64,000 bases of DNA from Prorocentrum cordatum (taxonomy: Eukaryota > Sar > Dinophyceae > Prorocentrales > Prorocentraceae), in contig CAUYUJ010004715.1 of assembly GCA_963575745.1 (NCBI GenBank), positions 1 to 64,000 of the forward strand. The letters run 5' to 3'. Position numbers and translations under genes: made by a program. Positions 31,765 to 41,222 of the stretch are shown here, in pieces; position 1 is the stretch's first letter, and each line of letters opens with the position of its first letter. The notes under the pieces are model-generated. The model had not been told where the DNA came from. It searched no databases and saw nothing but the letters and a program-made list of their open reading frames with translations.

Positions 31765-34562
31765 TTCCCGGAAAGGGCTCCGGCCCAGGGTTCTCTTTCA
31801 GTGTGTTTACCCCCGGTTCTGACGGCTGTAGGGCCGGCGACATTATTTTGCTATCGAATAATGAGGTCGCGTAGGGCGGGCGAATTAGAATGTGGTGCTG
31901 TCTCGAGCGAAACGTTTGTTTTTTTCAGAATGTGTTGAGGATGTCTCGAGCGAAACGCTTGTTTTGTGTTATAGATTGTCCTCTCCTGGGGACCTGAAGT
32001 CAGAGGATCTCTCAAGTGAGAGCTTGTTTTCACGTGCCCAGGTCTTGAGGATGTCTCGAACGAGACGCTTGGTTTCACGCCTCCAGGTTGCCCAGACAGA
32101 TGTCTAGCATGAGGGTTTGTTGAGGATGTCTTGAACCAGAGGCTTGTTTTCACGTGTCCAGGTCGCCCAGGCGGATGTCTAGCATGAGGATGTGTCGAGG
32201 AAGTCTCGATCGAGACGCTTGTGTGCACGTGTCCAGGTTGCCCAGGCGGATGTCTAGCATGAGGATGTGCTGAGAACGTTTTGAGCGGAACGCGTGTTTT
32301 CACGTGTCCAGGTCGCCCAGGCACAGCACAGCCCTCGGCACGGTACATCAATATCGATACCATTAGCATTGCAGCCTGGCATGTTGCCTGGCACGTTCCG
32401 CGGAGCGTCCCGTGGCGAGTCCCCCTGGCACGTCGCGCGGTGCACGTCCAGTGGCACGTTCCGTAGCGCGTCCACTTGGCACGTCCCGCGGTGCGTCCCC
32501 CTGGCACGTCCCCTGGCACGTCGCCTGGCGCGTCCCTTGGGACGTTCCGCGGCGCGTCCTCCTGGCATTTTCCCCTGTCAATTAGCTCTGGGGCAGCTAC
32601 CATGTGCTGAGGCAGCTCGAGATTAAGATCCAGATTAGTTCGGTCAGGACTCGGATGCAAAGAGGACTCGATCCACAACGCTATGTAGAGCCCAATCGCG
32701 GCATGGCACATCGCAGTTCAGCACGGCCCAGCACAGCACAGCCGTCGGCACGGTACATCAAGATCGATACACTCAACATTGCACCTAGGTTTTCCGTGGC
32801 GCGTCCCGTGGCGAGTCCCATTGGCACGTCGCGCGGCGCGTCCCCTGGCACGTCCCGCGGCACGTCCATTGGCACGTTCCGTAGCGCGTCCCCTGCGGTG
32901 CGTCCCCGTGGCACGCCCCCTGGTACGTCGCCTGGCGCGTCCCTTGGGACGTTCCGCGGCGCGTCCTCCTGGCATGTACTTTCTGTCAATTAGCTCTGGG
33001 GCAGCTACCATCTGCTGAGGCAGCTCGCGCTTAAGATCAAGATCAGTTCGGTCAGGACTCGGATGCAACGAGGACTCGATCCACAACGCTATATAGAGTA
33101 CAATCGCGGCATGGCACATCGCAGTTCAGCACGGCGCAGCACAGCACAGCCTTCGGCACGGTACATCAAGATCGATGCACTCAGCATTTCACTTTGGCAC
33201 GTTCCGTGGCGCGTCCCGTGGCGAGTCCCCCTGGCACGTCGCGCGGCGTGTCCCTTGGCACGTCCCGTGGCACGTCCATTGGCACGTTCCGTAGCGCGTT
33301 CCTTTGGCAGGTCCCGCGGTGCGTGCCCATGGCACGTTCCTTGGCACGTCGCTTGGCGCGTCCTTTGGGACGTTCCGCGGCGCATCCTCCTGGCATTTTC
33401 CCCTGCCAATTAGCTCTGGGGCAGCTACCATCTGCTGAGGCAGCTCGAGCTTAAGATCAAGATCAGTTCGGTCAGGACTCGGACGCAAATGAGGACTCGA
33501 TACACAACGCTATAGAGCACACTCGCGGCATGGCACATCACAATTCAGCACGGCGCAGCACAGCACAGCCCTCGGCACGGTACATCAAGATCGATACATT
33601 CAGCATAGCAACTTGGCACGTTCCTTGGCACGTTCCGTGGCGCGTCCCGTGTCGAGTCCCCCTGGCACGTCGCGCGGCGCGTCCCTTGGCACGTCCCGTG
33701 GCACGTCCATTGGCACGTTCCGTAGCGCGTTCCTTTGGCAGGTCCCGCGGTGCGTGCCCATGGCACGATCCTTGGCACGTCGCCTGGCGCGTCCCTTGGG
33801 ACGTTCCGCGGCGCGTCCTCCTAAGTAGCATGTCCCCCTGTCAATTAGCTCTGGTGCAGCTACTATGTGTTCAGGCAGCTCGAGCTTACGATCCAGATCA
33901 GTTCGGTCATGACTCGGATGCAAAGGAGATCTCGATCCACAACGCTATAGAGCACACTCGCGGCATGGCACATCGCAATTCAGCACGGCGCAGCACAGCA
34001 CAGACTTCGGCACGGTACATCAAGATCGATCCACTCAGCATTGCAACCTGGCACGTTCCTTGGCACGTTCCGTGGCGCGTCCCGTGGCGAGTCCCACTGG
34101 CACGTCGCGCGGCGCGTCCCCTGGCACGTCCCGTGGCACGTCCATTGGCACGTTCCGTAGCGCGTCCCTCGGCACGTCCCATTGTGCGTCCCCGTGGCAC
34201 GTCCCCTGGCACGTCGCCTGACGCGTCCCTTGGGACGTTCCGCGGCGCGTCCTCCTGGCATTTTCCCCTGTCAATTAGCTCTGGGGCAGCTACTATGTGC
34301 TGAGGCAGCTCGAGATTAAGATCCAGATTAGTTCGGTCAGGACTCGGATGCAAAGAGGACTCGATCCACAACGCTATAGAGCACAATCGCGGCATGGCAC
34401 ATCGCAATTCAGCACGGCGCAGCACAGTACAGACTGCGGCACGGTACATCAATACCTATACATTCAGCATTGCGTTTGCCCGTCGCCCAAGCAGGTGTCT
34501 TGGACACGTTGCCATGCCGTACATTTCTATATTCCTTTCTGGGTTCGTGGGTCGATCATGTT
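31765..34562 (+). mobile_element. Composite element E, type 2, expanded
   Basis: Head TTCCCGGAAAGGGCTCCGG, then GTCTCGAGCGAAACG words and a run of related ~60-bp units (31880-32300: TTTCACGTGTCCAGGTCGCC, GCATGAGGATGTG). Next come five to six ~420-bp cargo units (32330-34480) and the standard tail (GGGTTCGTGGGTCGATCATG). It is the same element as at 25.0 kb with the cargo amplified in tandem inside fixed ends. Confidence 0.6.
32330..34480. repeat. ~420-bp satellite inside element E
   Basis: CGGCACGGTACATCAA recurs near 32336, 32746, 33153, 33573, 34010 and 34438 (spacings about 407-437). Each unit has a CAGCACAGCACAG stretch, a 12-bp block of TGGCACGTCCCG variants (about 17 copies, tetrapeptide WHVP/WRVP in one frame), CAATTAGCTCTGGGGCAGCT, and a segment with GGTCAGGACTCGGATGCAA and CACAACGCTATA. 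Translations of ~100-250 residues here are repeat artefacts. Confidence 0.85.
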
Positions 34563-34885
34563 GTGCCTCCCGGGAGGCCCTCGTCGCCACCGCTGGATTC
34601 ACCCCGTACCTTCTGTTCCGTCCCCCCATCGATGTGTGGGTGTATCCACTGCCAGAGAGGGTCCAAGCTGTTCCAGACTAGAGGGCGCGTCAAGGAGGCA
34701 ACGACACTCAGGGACGAAGGAACGGTTTCAGGGAACGAGTTTGGCGGTGAGCTTGCAGTAAGGCAGCGTGGCAAAGAGGTACTCTGCGCGGGAACCCCGC
34801 GAGAAACTCGGACAACGAGCGAACAGCGAGGCAGCGCGGCAGTGAATGGAGGCGGTGAGGAAGACTCAATGGAAAGGGCGTAGCG
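34563..34885. other. Single-copy spacer
   Basis: A plus frame to 34883 ends in GGGEEDSMERA and is reasonably balanced (GRVKEATTLRDEGTVSGNEF) but begins inside the E tail. Not called as a gene. Confidence 0.25.
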
Positions 34886-35042
34886 TTAGTTTGGCCATTT
34901 CGCCCTACAGGCAGATTTTGGAGGAAAAGTTTAAATAACCAAGAAACCATCAAAAAGATCAACAATGATAGAATCATCGTCTCCAGATTATTGGTTGACT
35001 ATTTTTGAAACTTCCTCCTGTAGAGGGACATGCCCGACTTGA
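34886..35042. mobile_element. TIR element family A, copy 3
   Basis: Ends GCCCTACAGGCAGATTTT and CTTCCTCCTGTAGAGGGACA are inverted, with outer TTAGTTTGGCC/TCAAGTCGGGC. GACTATTTTTGAAAC matches copy 1. It is flanked by a perfect 8-bp duplication GCGTAGCG (34878-34885 and 35043-35050). Confidence 0.75.
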
Positions 35043-35188
35043 GCGTAGCGGCGTAACAGTGAAGGTGCCACGAGGCATCATCGAGGGAGGCAGCGACACG
35101 AGGCCGGGAACGCAGCGCCGGCAGGGGGCAGTTTTGCAGCTCAGCCAGGGGGACGATGAGGGGGCGACTCGTGCAGCGAAATTTGTCA

Positions 35189-35216
35189 ACATCATCATCA
35201 TCAGCAGCAGCATCTG

Positions 35217-35254
<38 letters not shown>

Positions 35255-35429
35255 GTATCAGCATCAGCATCATCATCATCATCATCAGCATCAGCATCAG
35301 CATCATCAGCATCAGCATCAGCATCAGCATCAGCATCAGCATCATCATCAGCACCAGCACCAGCATCATCATCAGCATCAGCATCAGCATCATCATCACC
35401 ATCATCATCAGCATCATACTGATCATCAC

Positions 35430-35460
<31 letters not shown>

Positions 35461-35467
35461 GTCGTCG
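35189..35467. repeat. ATC/AGC array (GAT/GCT family, inverted)
   Basis: Same composition as the GAT arrays but on the opposite strand; the only large GAT-family array in this orientation. Confidence 0.95.
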
Positions 35468-35576
35468 TGCAACGAAATGTGTCAACGGCTGCGCCACGAT
35501 GTCGGAGCGTACGGGTCCGCCCGCATTATATTCCTTAGAGGAGGCCCTGGGGCCTTCGATGTCTGGGGCGAATATA

Positions 35577-36248
35577 TCATTGCGACCATCGCCATCGCCA
35601 CACCTCCGAAAGCTTTCTTGCTTCCATGCCCACGGGTCTTCGCAAATTCTCGGCTTGCGATTTCATGCTCGCTTGTCCTAAGCTGGATGGCCGCCCGAAG
35701 TTGTGTTCGGCAATTGCCCTTCCTGATGCCCAGACTGTCGCCAGATGCTGGCGAGGCGCCTGCGACGAGAGGCAGGAAAGCGGATCAGGTGGCGCAGGGA
35801 TTCTAGCGTCATTATTACCGTCGCTTTTCACTGCAAGGGCGTGTCGCTTGCGGCGTCGAAACGCGGTGTGGTTTTCGTGCTGATTCTGCAGATCCCATGC
35901 GAAGTGTTTCTGGGATTGGTGGCAGCGAACGCGATGCCGGTACCCGTGAAGACGTGCGTCTCGGGAGCCTTTCCATTTGTTCCGACGGAGTGTCCAGGCG
36001 ACTCCATCGGTCTCGATGTAGTGTGAGCCTGGCCCGGCATCTGTACCCTTTCGTTTTACAGAAGTGTGAGGTGATGCTGTCGGTCCTTCCATTGCCCGCC
36101 ATTGTTTCTTGTGTTGAACATCTTGGCTCAACCACCTCCTCGTTTGAGTTGTCCAACACTTGGTCTGACAAGACAACCATAATGGGCCATACAAGAGGCG
36201 TCCCTATACTACACTCGGGTGTGGGATGCTGCTTTCCAGGGAGACTGA
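35577..36248 (-). CDS. Hypothetical minus-strand open frames
   Basis: Two overlapping minus frames are long and balanced. One (36194 to 35577, 205 codons) reads DGVAWTLRRNKWKGSRDARL. The other (about 36265 to 35815) reads GTPLVWPIMVVLSDQVLDNS. The plus strand also has ~130 codons open (35897-36295). Sequence is single copy, with GC nearer 53%, unlike the GC-rich exon fragments. It could be part of a decayed gene or retroelement; no motif settles the frame. Confidence 0.2.
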
Positions 36249-36259
36249 GGGTGCCGCTG

Positions 36260-36729
36260 GCAGTCAGTCATTGTGTGGTGCGTGGACAGGTTTGACTTCC
36301 AGTCCATTGCAGCACTTTGAACTTTTCGATCAAGCTGATCGCCAGTTTGTTGATTCGTGTGCGTGCTGTCCAGCCTGAAACGCGACTGCGTGGGTAGCCT
36401 CTGACTGGCGCTTTTTCAGTGGCTTGAGTTTGCTAGCCAGAAGCATAATCGCGATCTCGGTCTCGAGCAACGAGCGGGGAAGTCGGCGGCGTAATGTCTT
36501 GTCTCAAACGCAAGCGCACATGTTCCGCATCCAGCATTGTGAATGTCACATTCGCTTCCAACGTAGCGGGATACACGCACCCACCGGCGGTAACAATGAG
36601 CGGCCAGGCTGGACGGCTGCTGCGTCGGCAGTGGGGAGCGATGTCAGCCAATTCAAAAGTAATGCAATGAGGCTGGGTGACGAGAAGCTTCACCGAAGGC
36701 GTGACTAGGCCGAGGGCAGCGACAATCAC
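36260..36729 (-). CDS. Probable pseudogene frame with one in-frame TAG
   Basis: Reading leftwards from 36729, ~98 codons of natural-looking protein (SVKLLVTQPHCITFELADIA, then GGCVYPATLEANVTFTMLDA) end at a TAG near 36435. The same frame then continues for ~54 codons just as plausibly (VRGYPRSRVSGWTARTRINK, LAISLIEKFKVLQWTGSQTC). Keeping phase across the stop suggests a single coding sequence with a premature stop. The family was not recognised. Confidence 0.35.
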
Positions 36730-37852
36730 TCACTGGGTATACTGTGCACAGGATTATCGCCCTCCGATGTCCTGCTGCTTTGCATGTTCCCGTCGTGCTC
36801 TCCTTCTCTGTCTTCCTGTCATCCCCCTCACACCCCGTGTCCGCCGATCTCAGCCTCGCTCTCTTGCTTCTCGTTCTTGTCGTTGCCATCGCTGTGGTAT
36901 CGTCCTCTCTACACAGAGTCCTCGTGCTTTGTTGTGTCCGTCGGCTTTCTTGATCATTATCCTGCTTTGGCCTCTCACCGTGCAGGCTCTCATGAATCAG
37001 TTGTGAGGACTTGCCTCAGCGGGGCTGGACAGCCTTGGGCCCCCGATGCGAAGTCGCATGCACGCCACAGGCATGGAGGGATAAGGTGACAAGAGATGGG
37101 TGGGCCTGATCAAGAGGTGCCTGCTCAATCATTCAGCAGATGCACGAAACACATTAAGCGGCTGGACGGACGGATGGAAATCAGGAACTATATTCTTGGG
37201 GGCACGGCTACAAAAAAAGCGCCGCCAACATGTACCCTTTTGGGGCGGGGGTGCCGTGGGCCATTTTTCGCGGGATGTCTCTGGCCAAACCGACGAAACC
37301 GCTCATGTTTGGTAAATTTCTAAAAGTATTTTGGAACAGGGGGTGTCGTGTGTCATTATTCCGCCCCCCTTTCCGGGAGTGGTTGAGTTTTCTTCATTTC
37401 GGAAAATCCAGTACCGTTCTATTTTGCGTGCGTTTCCGAGCCCATTTTTAGCAGCCGTGCCCCTGGGAAAACCACTTGCTAGCAAACGCGCATCATAATA
37501 CACATGCTGATTGGGTTCTCGTTCTGAATAGCGCAGTGCTTGCGCGATCCTTATTCTCCTGCTCCCTCTCCCGCCTCCCTCCTCGTCGTCCTCCTCTTTC
37601 TCTTGCCTCTTTCATCTCCGCTCGTTCCTCCTCCTCCTCCTCCTCCTCCTCCTCCTCCTCCTCCTCCCACTCGAACGGTAGGTGTGTCCCCCATCCTACT
37701 GCCTCGCCTGTTTCTCACCCAGTCTATCCGCTGCCTCTTCGGCCCTGGGATACGGAAGCCCGCAGTTCTCCCGTGCCTGCCTTACTCGCGCCTTCCATTT
37801 TTGTCGGTACATTCCGCCCTCAGGACAGGAATGCGCTTTCCTACATCATTTC
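36730..37852. other. Single-copy block, no convincing gene
   Basis: Pyrimidine-rich around 36780-36950 and 37545-37680, with a short TCC run at 37637-37667. Plus frames of 60-130 codons (hydrophobic Leu/Val/Ser-rich) follow the pyrimidine bias. 37200-37450 has G/C-run words and no good frame. Confidence 0.3.
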
Positions 37853-38735
37853 CTACATCTTCATGTCTACTTTGTAGCGGAGCAGGTTCACCCTTGCCCC
37901 CACCACGTTCGCCATGTCTCGCTTCGCATCGGCCGCAATGGCTTCCACCATCCGCCGCCTTCGAATTTGGTCAATCGGCTTCAATATCTCCGGTTTCGTG
38001 CATTGGCTCCCCTTAGCCCAGGCAGGGAACGTGATTCTAGGGTCCGTCGGGGCTGTGCCAGCCCATCCGCCAGGACCCGCGACCCGGAGCGTGCACAATC
38101 AGTATTTTATCAACGACAACACCACCAAAAGCTACAATGACCGCTCTGTGACCCATCCTGGGCACGTTCGGACTGTGCCCAGGCTGTTTGCGGACGCCAA
38201 AATGTCGTCGCCCTCGCCCGCGGGGGTAGTTTCAGGTGTTCGATAATTGCTCGACACAACGTGCACATTTGCGGTGCCACAACAAGGTCCCGAGCTTCCT
38301 GGGTTTGTGTCTCGAGAGCCCTGGGAAAAGCAACCAGAGAAGAGGCATCCGGCGACTGTGTCGCTGGCGCTAAGTTGGGATGCGGTGGGGAGTGCGGGAA
38401 CTGAGTTCTCACCCCCCTAGGTAACGCGCTGGTGGGCACGGCGACTGGGACGCTATCGTTCCGAGGCACCACGCCTCGGGGCCCGACCCGTCGCTCTACC
38501 TGTTCAGACCCGCCAGCCGGGCAGGACAACACCCCGAAGCACATTCATTGAAACGATGGTGCAGTTGGTGGTGTTCATTCCAGTGACCACGCGAAGCACG
38601 AAGAGCATTCATGACACAGTGTCGCGGGATGCTCCGAGTGCCGCGAGCACCACAGTGGCACGACAGAAGCGGACGCCGAATTCGCTGACGACCAGGCACA
38701 CATGATACCATTTCTTTATTGCTTGGGGCATGACG
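37853..38735 (-). CDS. Multi-part minus-strand coding candidate
   Basis: Four plausible pieces follow one another leftwards on the minus strand: MPQAIKKWYHVCLVVSEFGV (from 38735), MLFVLRVVTGMNTTNCTIVS, then QMCTLCRAIIEHLKLPPRAR (38544-38110 frame), then PIDQIRRRRMVEAIAADAKR to a stop at 37853. They lie in different frames or across single stops, as expected from introns or decay. A rival plus-strand frame (37914-38246, 110 codons, ATG start, MSRFASAAMASTIRRLRIWS) is uninterrupted, so strand is not certain. The first piece starts exactly at the edge of the foldback element. Confidence 0.3.
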
Positions 38736-39094
38736 GGCGTCATGGCCCCCGCCACCCCTATGACGTAACGCTCCCCCCCCAATGCGCTCTGGGCACTGCC
38801 GCCGTGCGTGTTGGGATCCGTGTAGGTGTCCGCGTAGGAATCCGCATATGAGTTTGGTCCGCACTCGTCTTCGTCGACGTCGTCGTCGTCGTCGCTCGTG
38901 GCTCGTGGCTCGTCGTTCGTCGCTCATCGTCGTCGTGCGCGCGGACGCGGCTGGAGCCTTTTTTTTTTCCGGGCCGATGACGGCAATCATTTGGGGGGGT
39001 GGAGGGGTTCGATGACGTCTCGCTTCGCGCCGGCGGCGCCTGGGAATGCTTAGGAATGACGGAGGACGGGTGGCACCAGCATGTAGGTGGCGAT

Positions 39095-39385
39095 CTGCAC
39101 CACAACGCCTGTGTACACCTCAGTGCTTGCATGCACCACAGCGCCTGTGTACACCACACCGCCGATGTACACCACAGCAGCCGCGTGCAACACAGCGTCA
39201 GATTGTGCCACCACGCGCACGGGCACAACAGCTCTTGCGTACACCACAACGCCTGCGTAGACCACATCAGCCGTGTGCAGCACAGCAGTGTACACCACAA
39301 TGCCTGCGTGCATTGCAGTGCCTGTGTACACCACGGCGCTCGTGTGCACCACAGCCACCGTGTGCAACACAGCACCACTGTTGCA
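39095..39385. repeat. 18-bp repeat, left arm
   Basis: Unit CACCACAGCGCCTGTGTA, about 16 degenerate copies. 18 bp equals six codons, giving a HHSACV-type hexapeptide on the plus strand. Confidence 0.85.
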
Positions 39386-39394
39386 TGTAGAATG

Positions 39395-39590
39395 TTAGAA
39401 GGAATCATTGTGACAAAATGGAGCGTTTGTGGATTCCACCGAAAACACAAGAAAATAATCCTTATGGACCAGGGACCGCCAGGGGAATCGACGAGTCCTT
39501 CCGAGTTCGTCCGCATCACCGTAACTTTTCCCATCTGCGTCCAGGAGGCTCCAGCTAAAGTGGCCGTCCGAGAACCAACTGGGCCGATTC
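39395..39590 (-). CDS. Exon-like fragment in the foldback centre
   Basis: Minus frame reads NRPSWFSDGHFSWSLLDADG and then RFPWRSLVHKDYFLVFSVES, rich in aromatic residues and unlike repeat translations. It occupies the unique centre of the foldback element, so it may be captured host sequence. To its right on the plus strand lies a GGA tract (39663-39735). Product unknown. Confidence 0.3.
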
Positions 39591-39867
39591 AATCGACCAT
39601 TCTGCGGTGCACGCTGAGTTGCGCACGTGTGCTGTAGCGCCAACCCGCACGACAGGGGGTAAGGAGGAGGAGGAGGAAAAGGAGGAGGAGGAGGAGGAAA
39701 AAGAAAAGGAGGAGGAGGAGGAGGAGGAGGAGGAGGATGTGGAAGTGGAGGAGAAGGGAAGAGGGAACAACGTCGCATTCGATTATCAATTCCTGGCGTG
39801 GCGCTTCCGCACCAGATCCTCACGTACAGGCTCTTTCTACCTCTTCTACCTGTCCTACGCATGCAGG

Positions 39868-40165
39868 CATTGTGGTGTACAATAGCGCTGCGTTGCACGC
39901 GGATGCTGTGGTGAAGACAAGCGCTGTGGCGTGCACGGGCGCCGCGGTGCACGCAAGCAATGTGGTGTACACAGGCGCTGTGTTGTACATGGTTGCGTCC
40001 GGTGTACACATGTACACATGTACACCAGCGCTGTAGTGTACGCAATCACTGCAGTGTACACAGGCGCTGCGTCGCACACGGTTGTTGCGATGTGCGCAGG
40101 CGCTGTGGTGTACACGCGCGATGTGGTGCACGCGACCGTTGTGGTGTACACAGGCGCACTGGGGC
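39868..40165. repeat. 18-bp repeat, right arm (inverted)
   Basis: Reverse complement of the left-arm repeat (GGTGTACACAGGCGCTGTGG). The hexapeptide therefore appears on the minus strand here. Confidence 0.85.
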
Positions 40166-40329
40166 AGATCGCCACCTACATGCTGCTCGCATCGTCGTCG
40201 TCGTCGTCGTCGTCGCTTGTCGCTCGTCGCTCGTCGCGTCGTGCGCGCGGGCGCGGCTGTGGTGCCGGAGCCACACGGCGGGTGGGGGGGGGCGTTACGT
40301 CATACCCCCCCCCGCCCCCCCCCTCCCCC

Positions 40330-40724
40330 ATGACGCCCGTCATCGCCGAACATAAAGAAACGCTCTCCATCTGGGGCGAGTATGTTCGGCGACTCATGCA
40401 GCGCCGCTTGAGGACCCCCGGCCTCCAGCACCTGTACGGCATGTGGAGGGAGCTACATGTCGGATGCAAGGCCATCGGAGTCGACATGTGCGCCATCGCA
40501 AGCTGCATCGCCCGCGTGGGCGCAGTAGCAATATGTGCCCCCTCCGACCTACGTCAACCCAGTGCCACCGATTGCCTCCCTTCCTGGTGCACATCTTGGC
40601 CGAGCGATGGGGCGATCTGGGCGAAGAGGAGCGCACCTCGGCAGTGACGGTTATGATGAACTTCGACCGACTGCCGCAGCAGTGCATCGACAATTTCCTA
40701 ACGACAGTCGGCATCCTCCGCTAA
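40330..40724 (+). CDS. Coding candidate with frame change, unknown protein
   Basis: Starts at ATG 40330, which lies in the foldback end, and reads HKETLSIWGEYVRRLMQRRL, then QHLYGMWRELHVGCKAIGVD and MCAIASCIARVGAVAI, convincing as helical protein. Around 40530-40590 the good frame changes. The plausible continuation is FLVHILAERWGDLGEEERTS, AVTVMMNFDRLPQQCIDNFL and TTVGILR to TAA at 40722-40724. The shift could be a short intron, an assembly indel or decay. An open minus frame over the same bases is less protein-like. No family recognised. Confidence 0.4.
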
Positions 40725-41181
40725 CGGGCGCAGCAAGCTGGTCAACCCACGATCGGCTGCGAGGGGCGCAGCTTCCTCCTTCTGCGCGCCGTTGGCGTGT
40801 CGAACGCACAACTTGCCATGCCCCCGCAACATGTGAGCATGGCCTACCCAGCGAACGCTCAGCAGCTCGCCCATGTGACGGGCCAGCTGGGACGCCATAG
40901 GCGCGTGATAGAGTGATCGCCAGGTGACCTCGCCTCGTCGGCCCGCTTTGCCCAACCTGCGCGCGTTCCTCACGGGCGCGCCCGCGCTGGGGCAGAGCTG
41001 GGGCGGAATGGGCGTGCTGCGCCGGGATCGGCACCGAACCCCCCTTGTGCCGGCCGAGGCCGCGTCTGGAGGCCGCGCCTCTACTAGCGCGGCAGCGCGG
41101 GCGCAGTGGGCGCGCCCGGCGGCGGAGATCGACCCGGGCGCCAGCGCCGACGCTGCCCGCGCAGTCGGCGAGGAGATATAG
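40725..41181 (+). CDS. Coding-like continuation, broken
   Basis: In the same phase as the preceding TAA, 64 further codons read well (CEGRSFLLLRAVGVSNAQLA, PANAQQLAHVTGQLGRHRRV) to TGA at 40914. From 40924 another frame (NLRAFLTGAPALGQSWGGMG ... AAEIDPGASADAARAVGEEI) runs to 41181. GC is near 70%, so openness is weak evidence and a 204-codon minus frame also exists. Interpreted as part of the same decayed locus. Confidence 0.25.
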
Positions 41182-41222
41182 TCGCCGACGACCCCGAACT
41201 ACGCGACACTCCCGTGGAATAA

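Larger units (their letters stand above)
38729..40345. mobile_element. 1.6-kb foldback element
   Basis: Outer inverted ends: CATGACGGGCGTCATGG and TATGACGTAACGC at 38729-38775, mirrored at 40291-40344. A perfect 21-bp inner arm at 39078-39098 is mirrored at 40165-40185. Between them lie two arrays of one 18-bp repeat in opposite orientation (39095-39385 and 39868-40165) around a ~480-bp centre. CGTCGT-rich segments follow the left end and precede the right inner arm. No transposase frame seen. Confidence 0.7.

Noticed and set aside
31765-34562. Overlapping 100-250-codon frames of the WHVPWRVP or GTCQGTR type
   Set aside because: Each repeats every ~420 bp with the satellite unit and occurs in all frames.
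36080-36160. Dinoflagellate spliced-leader remnant (a TTGGCTCAA word)
   Set aside because: Only nine bases match, inside ordinary sequence; neither the upstream half of the leader nor a following donor is present.
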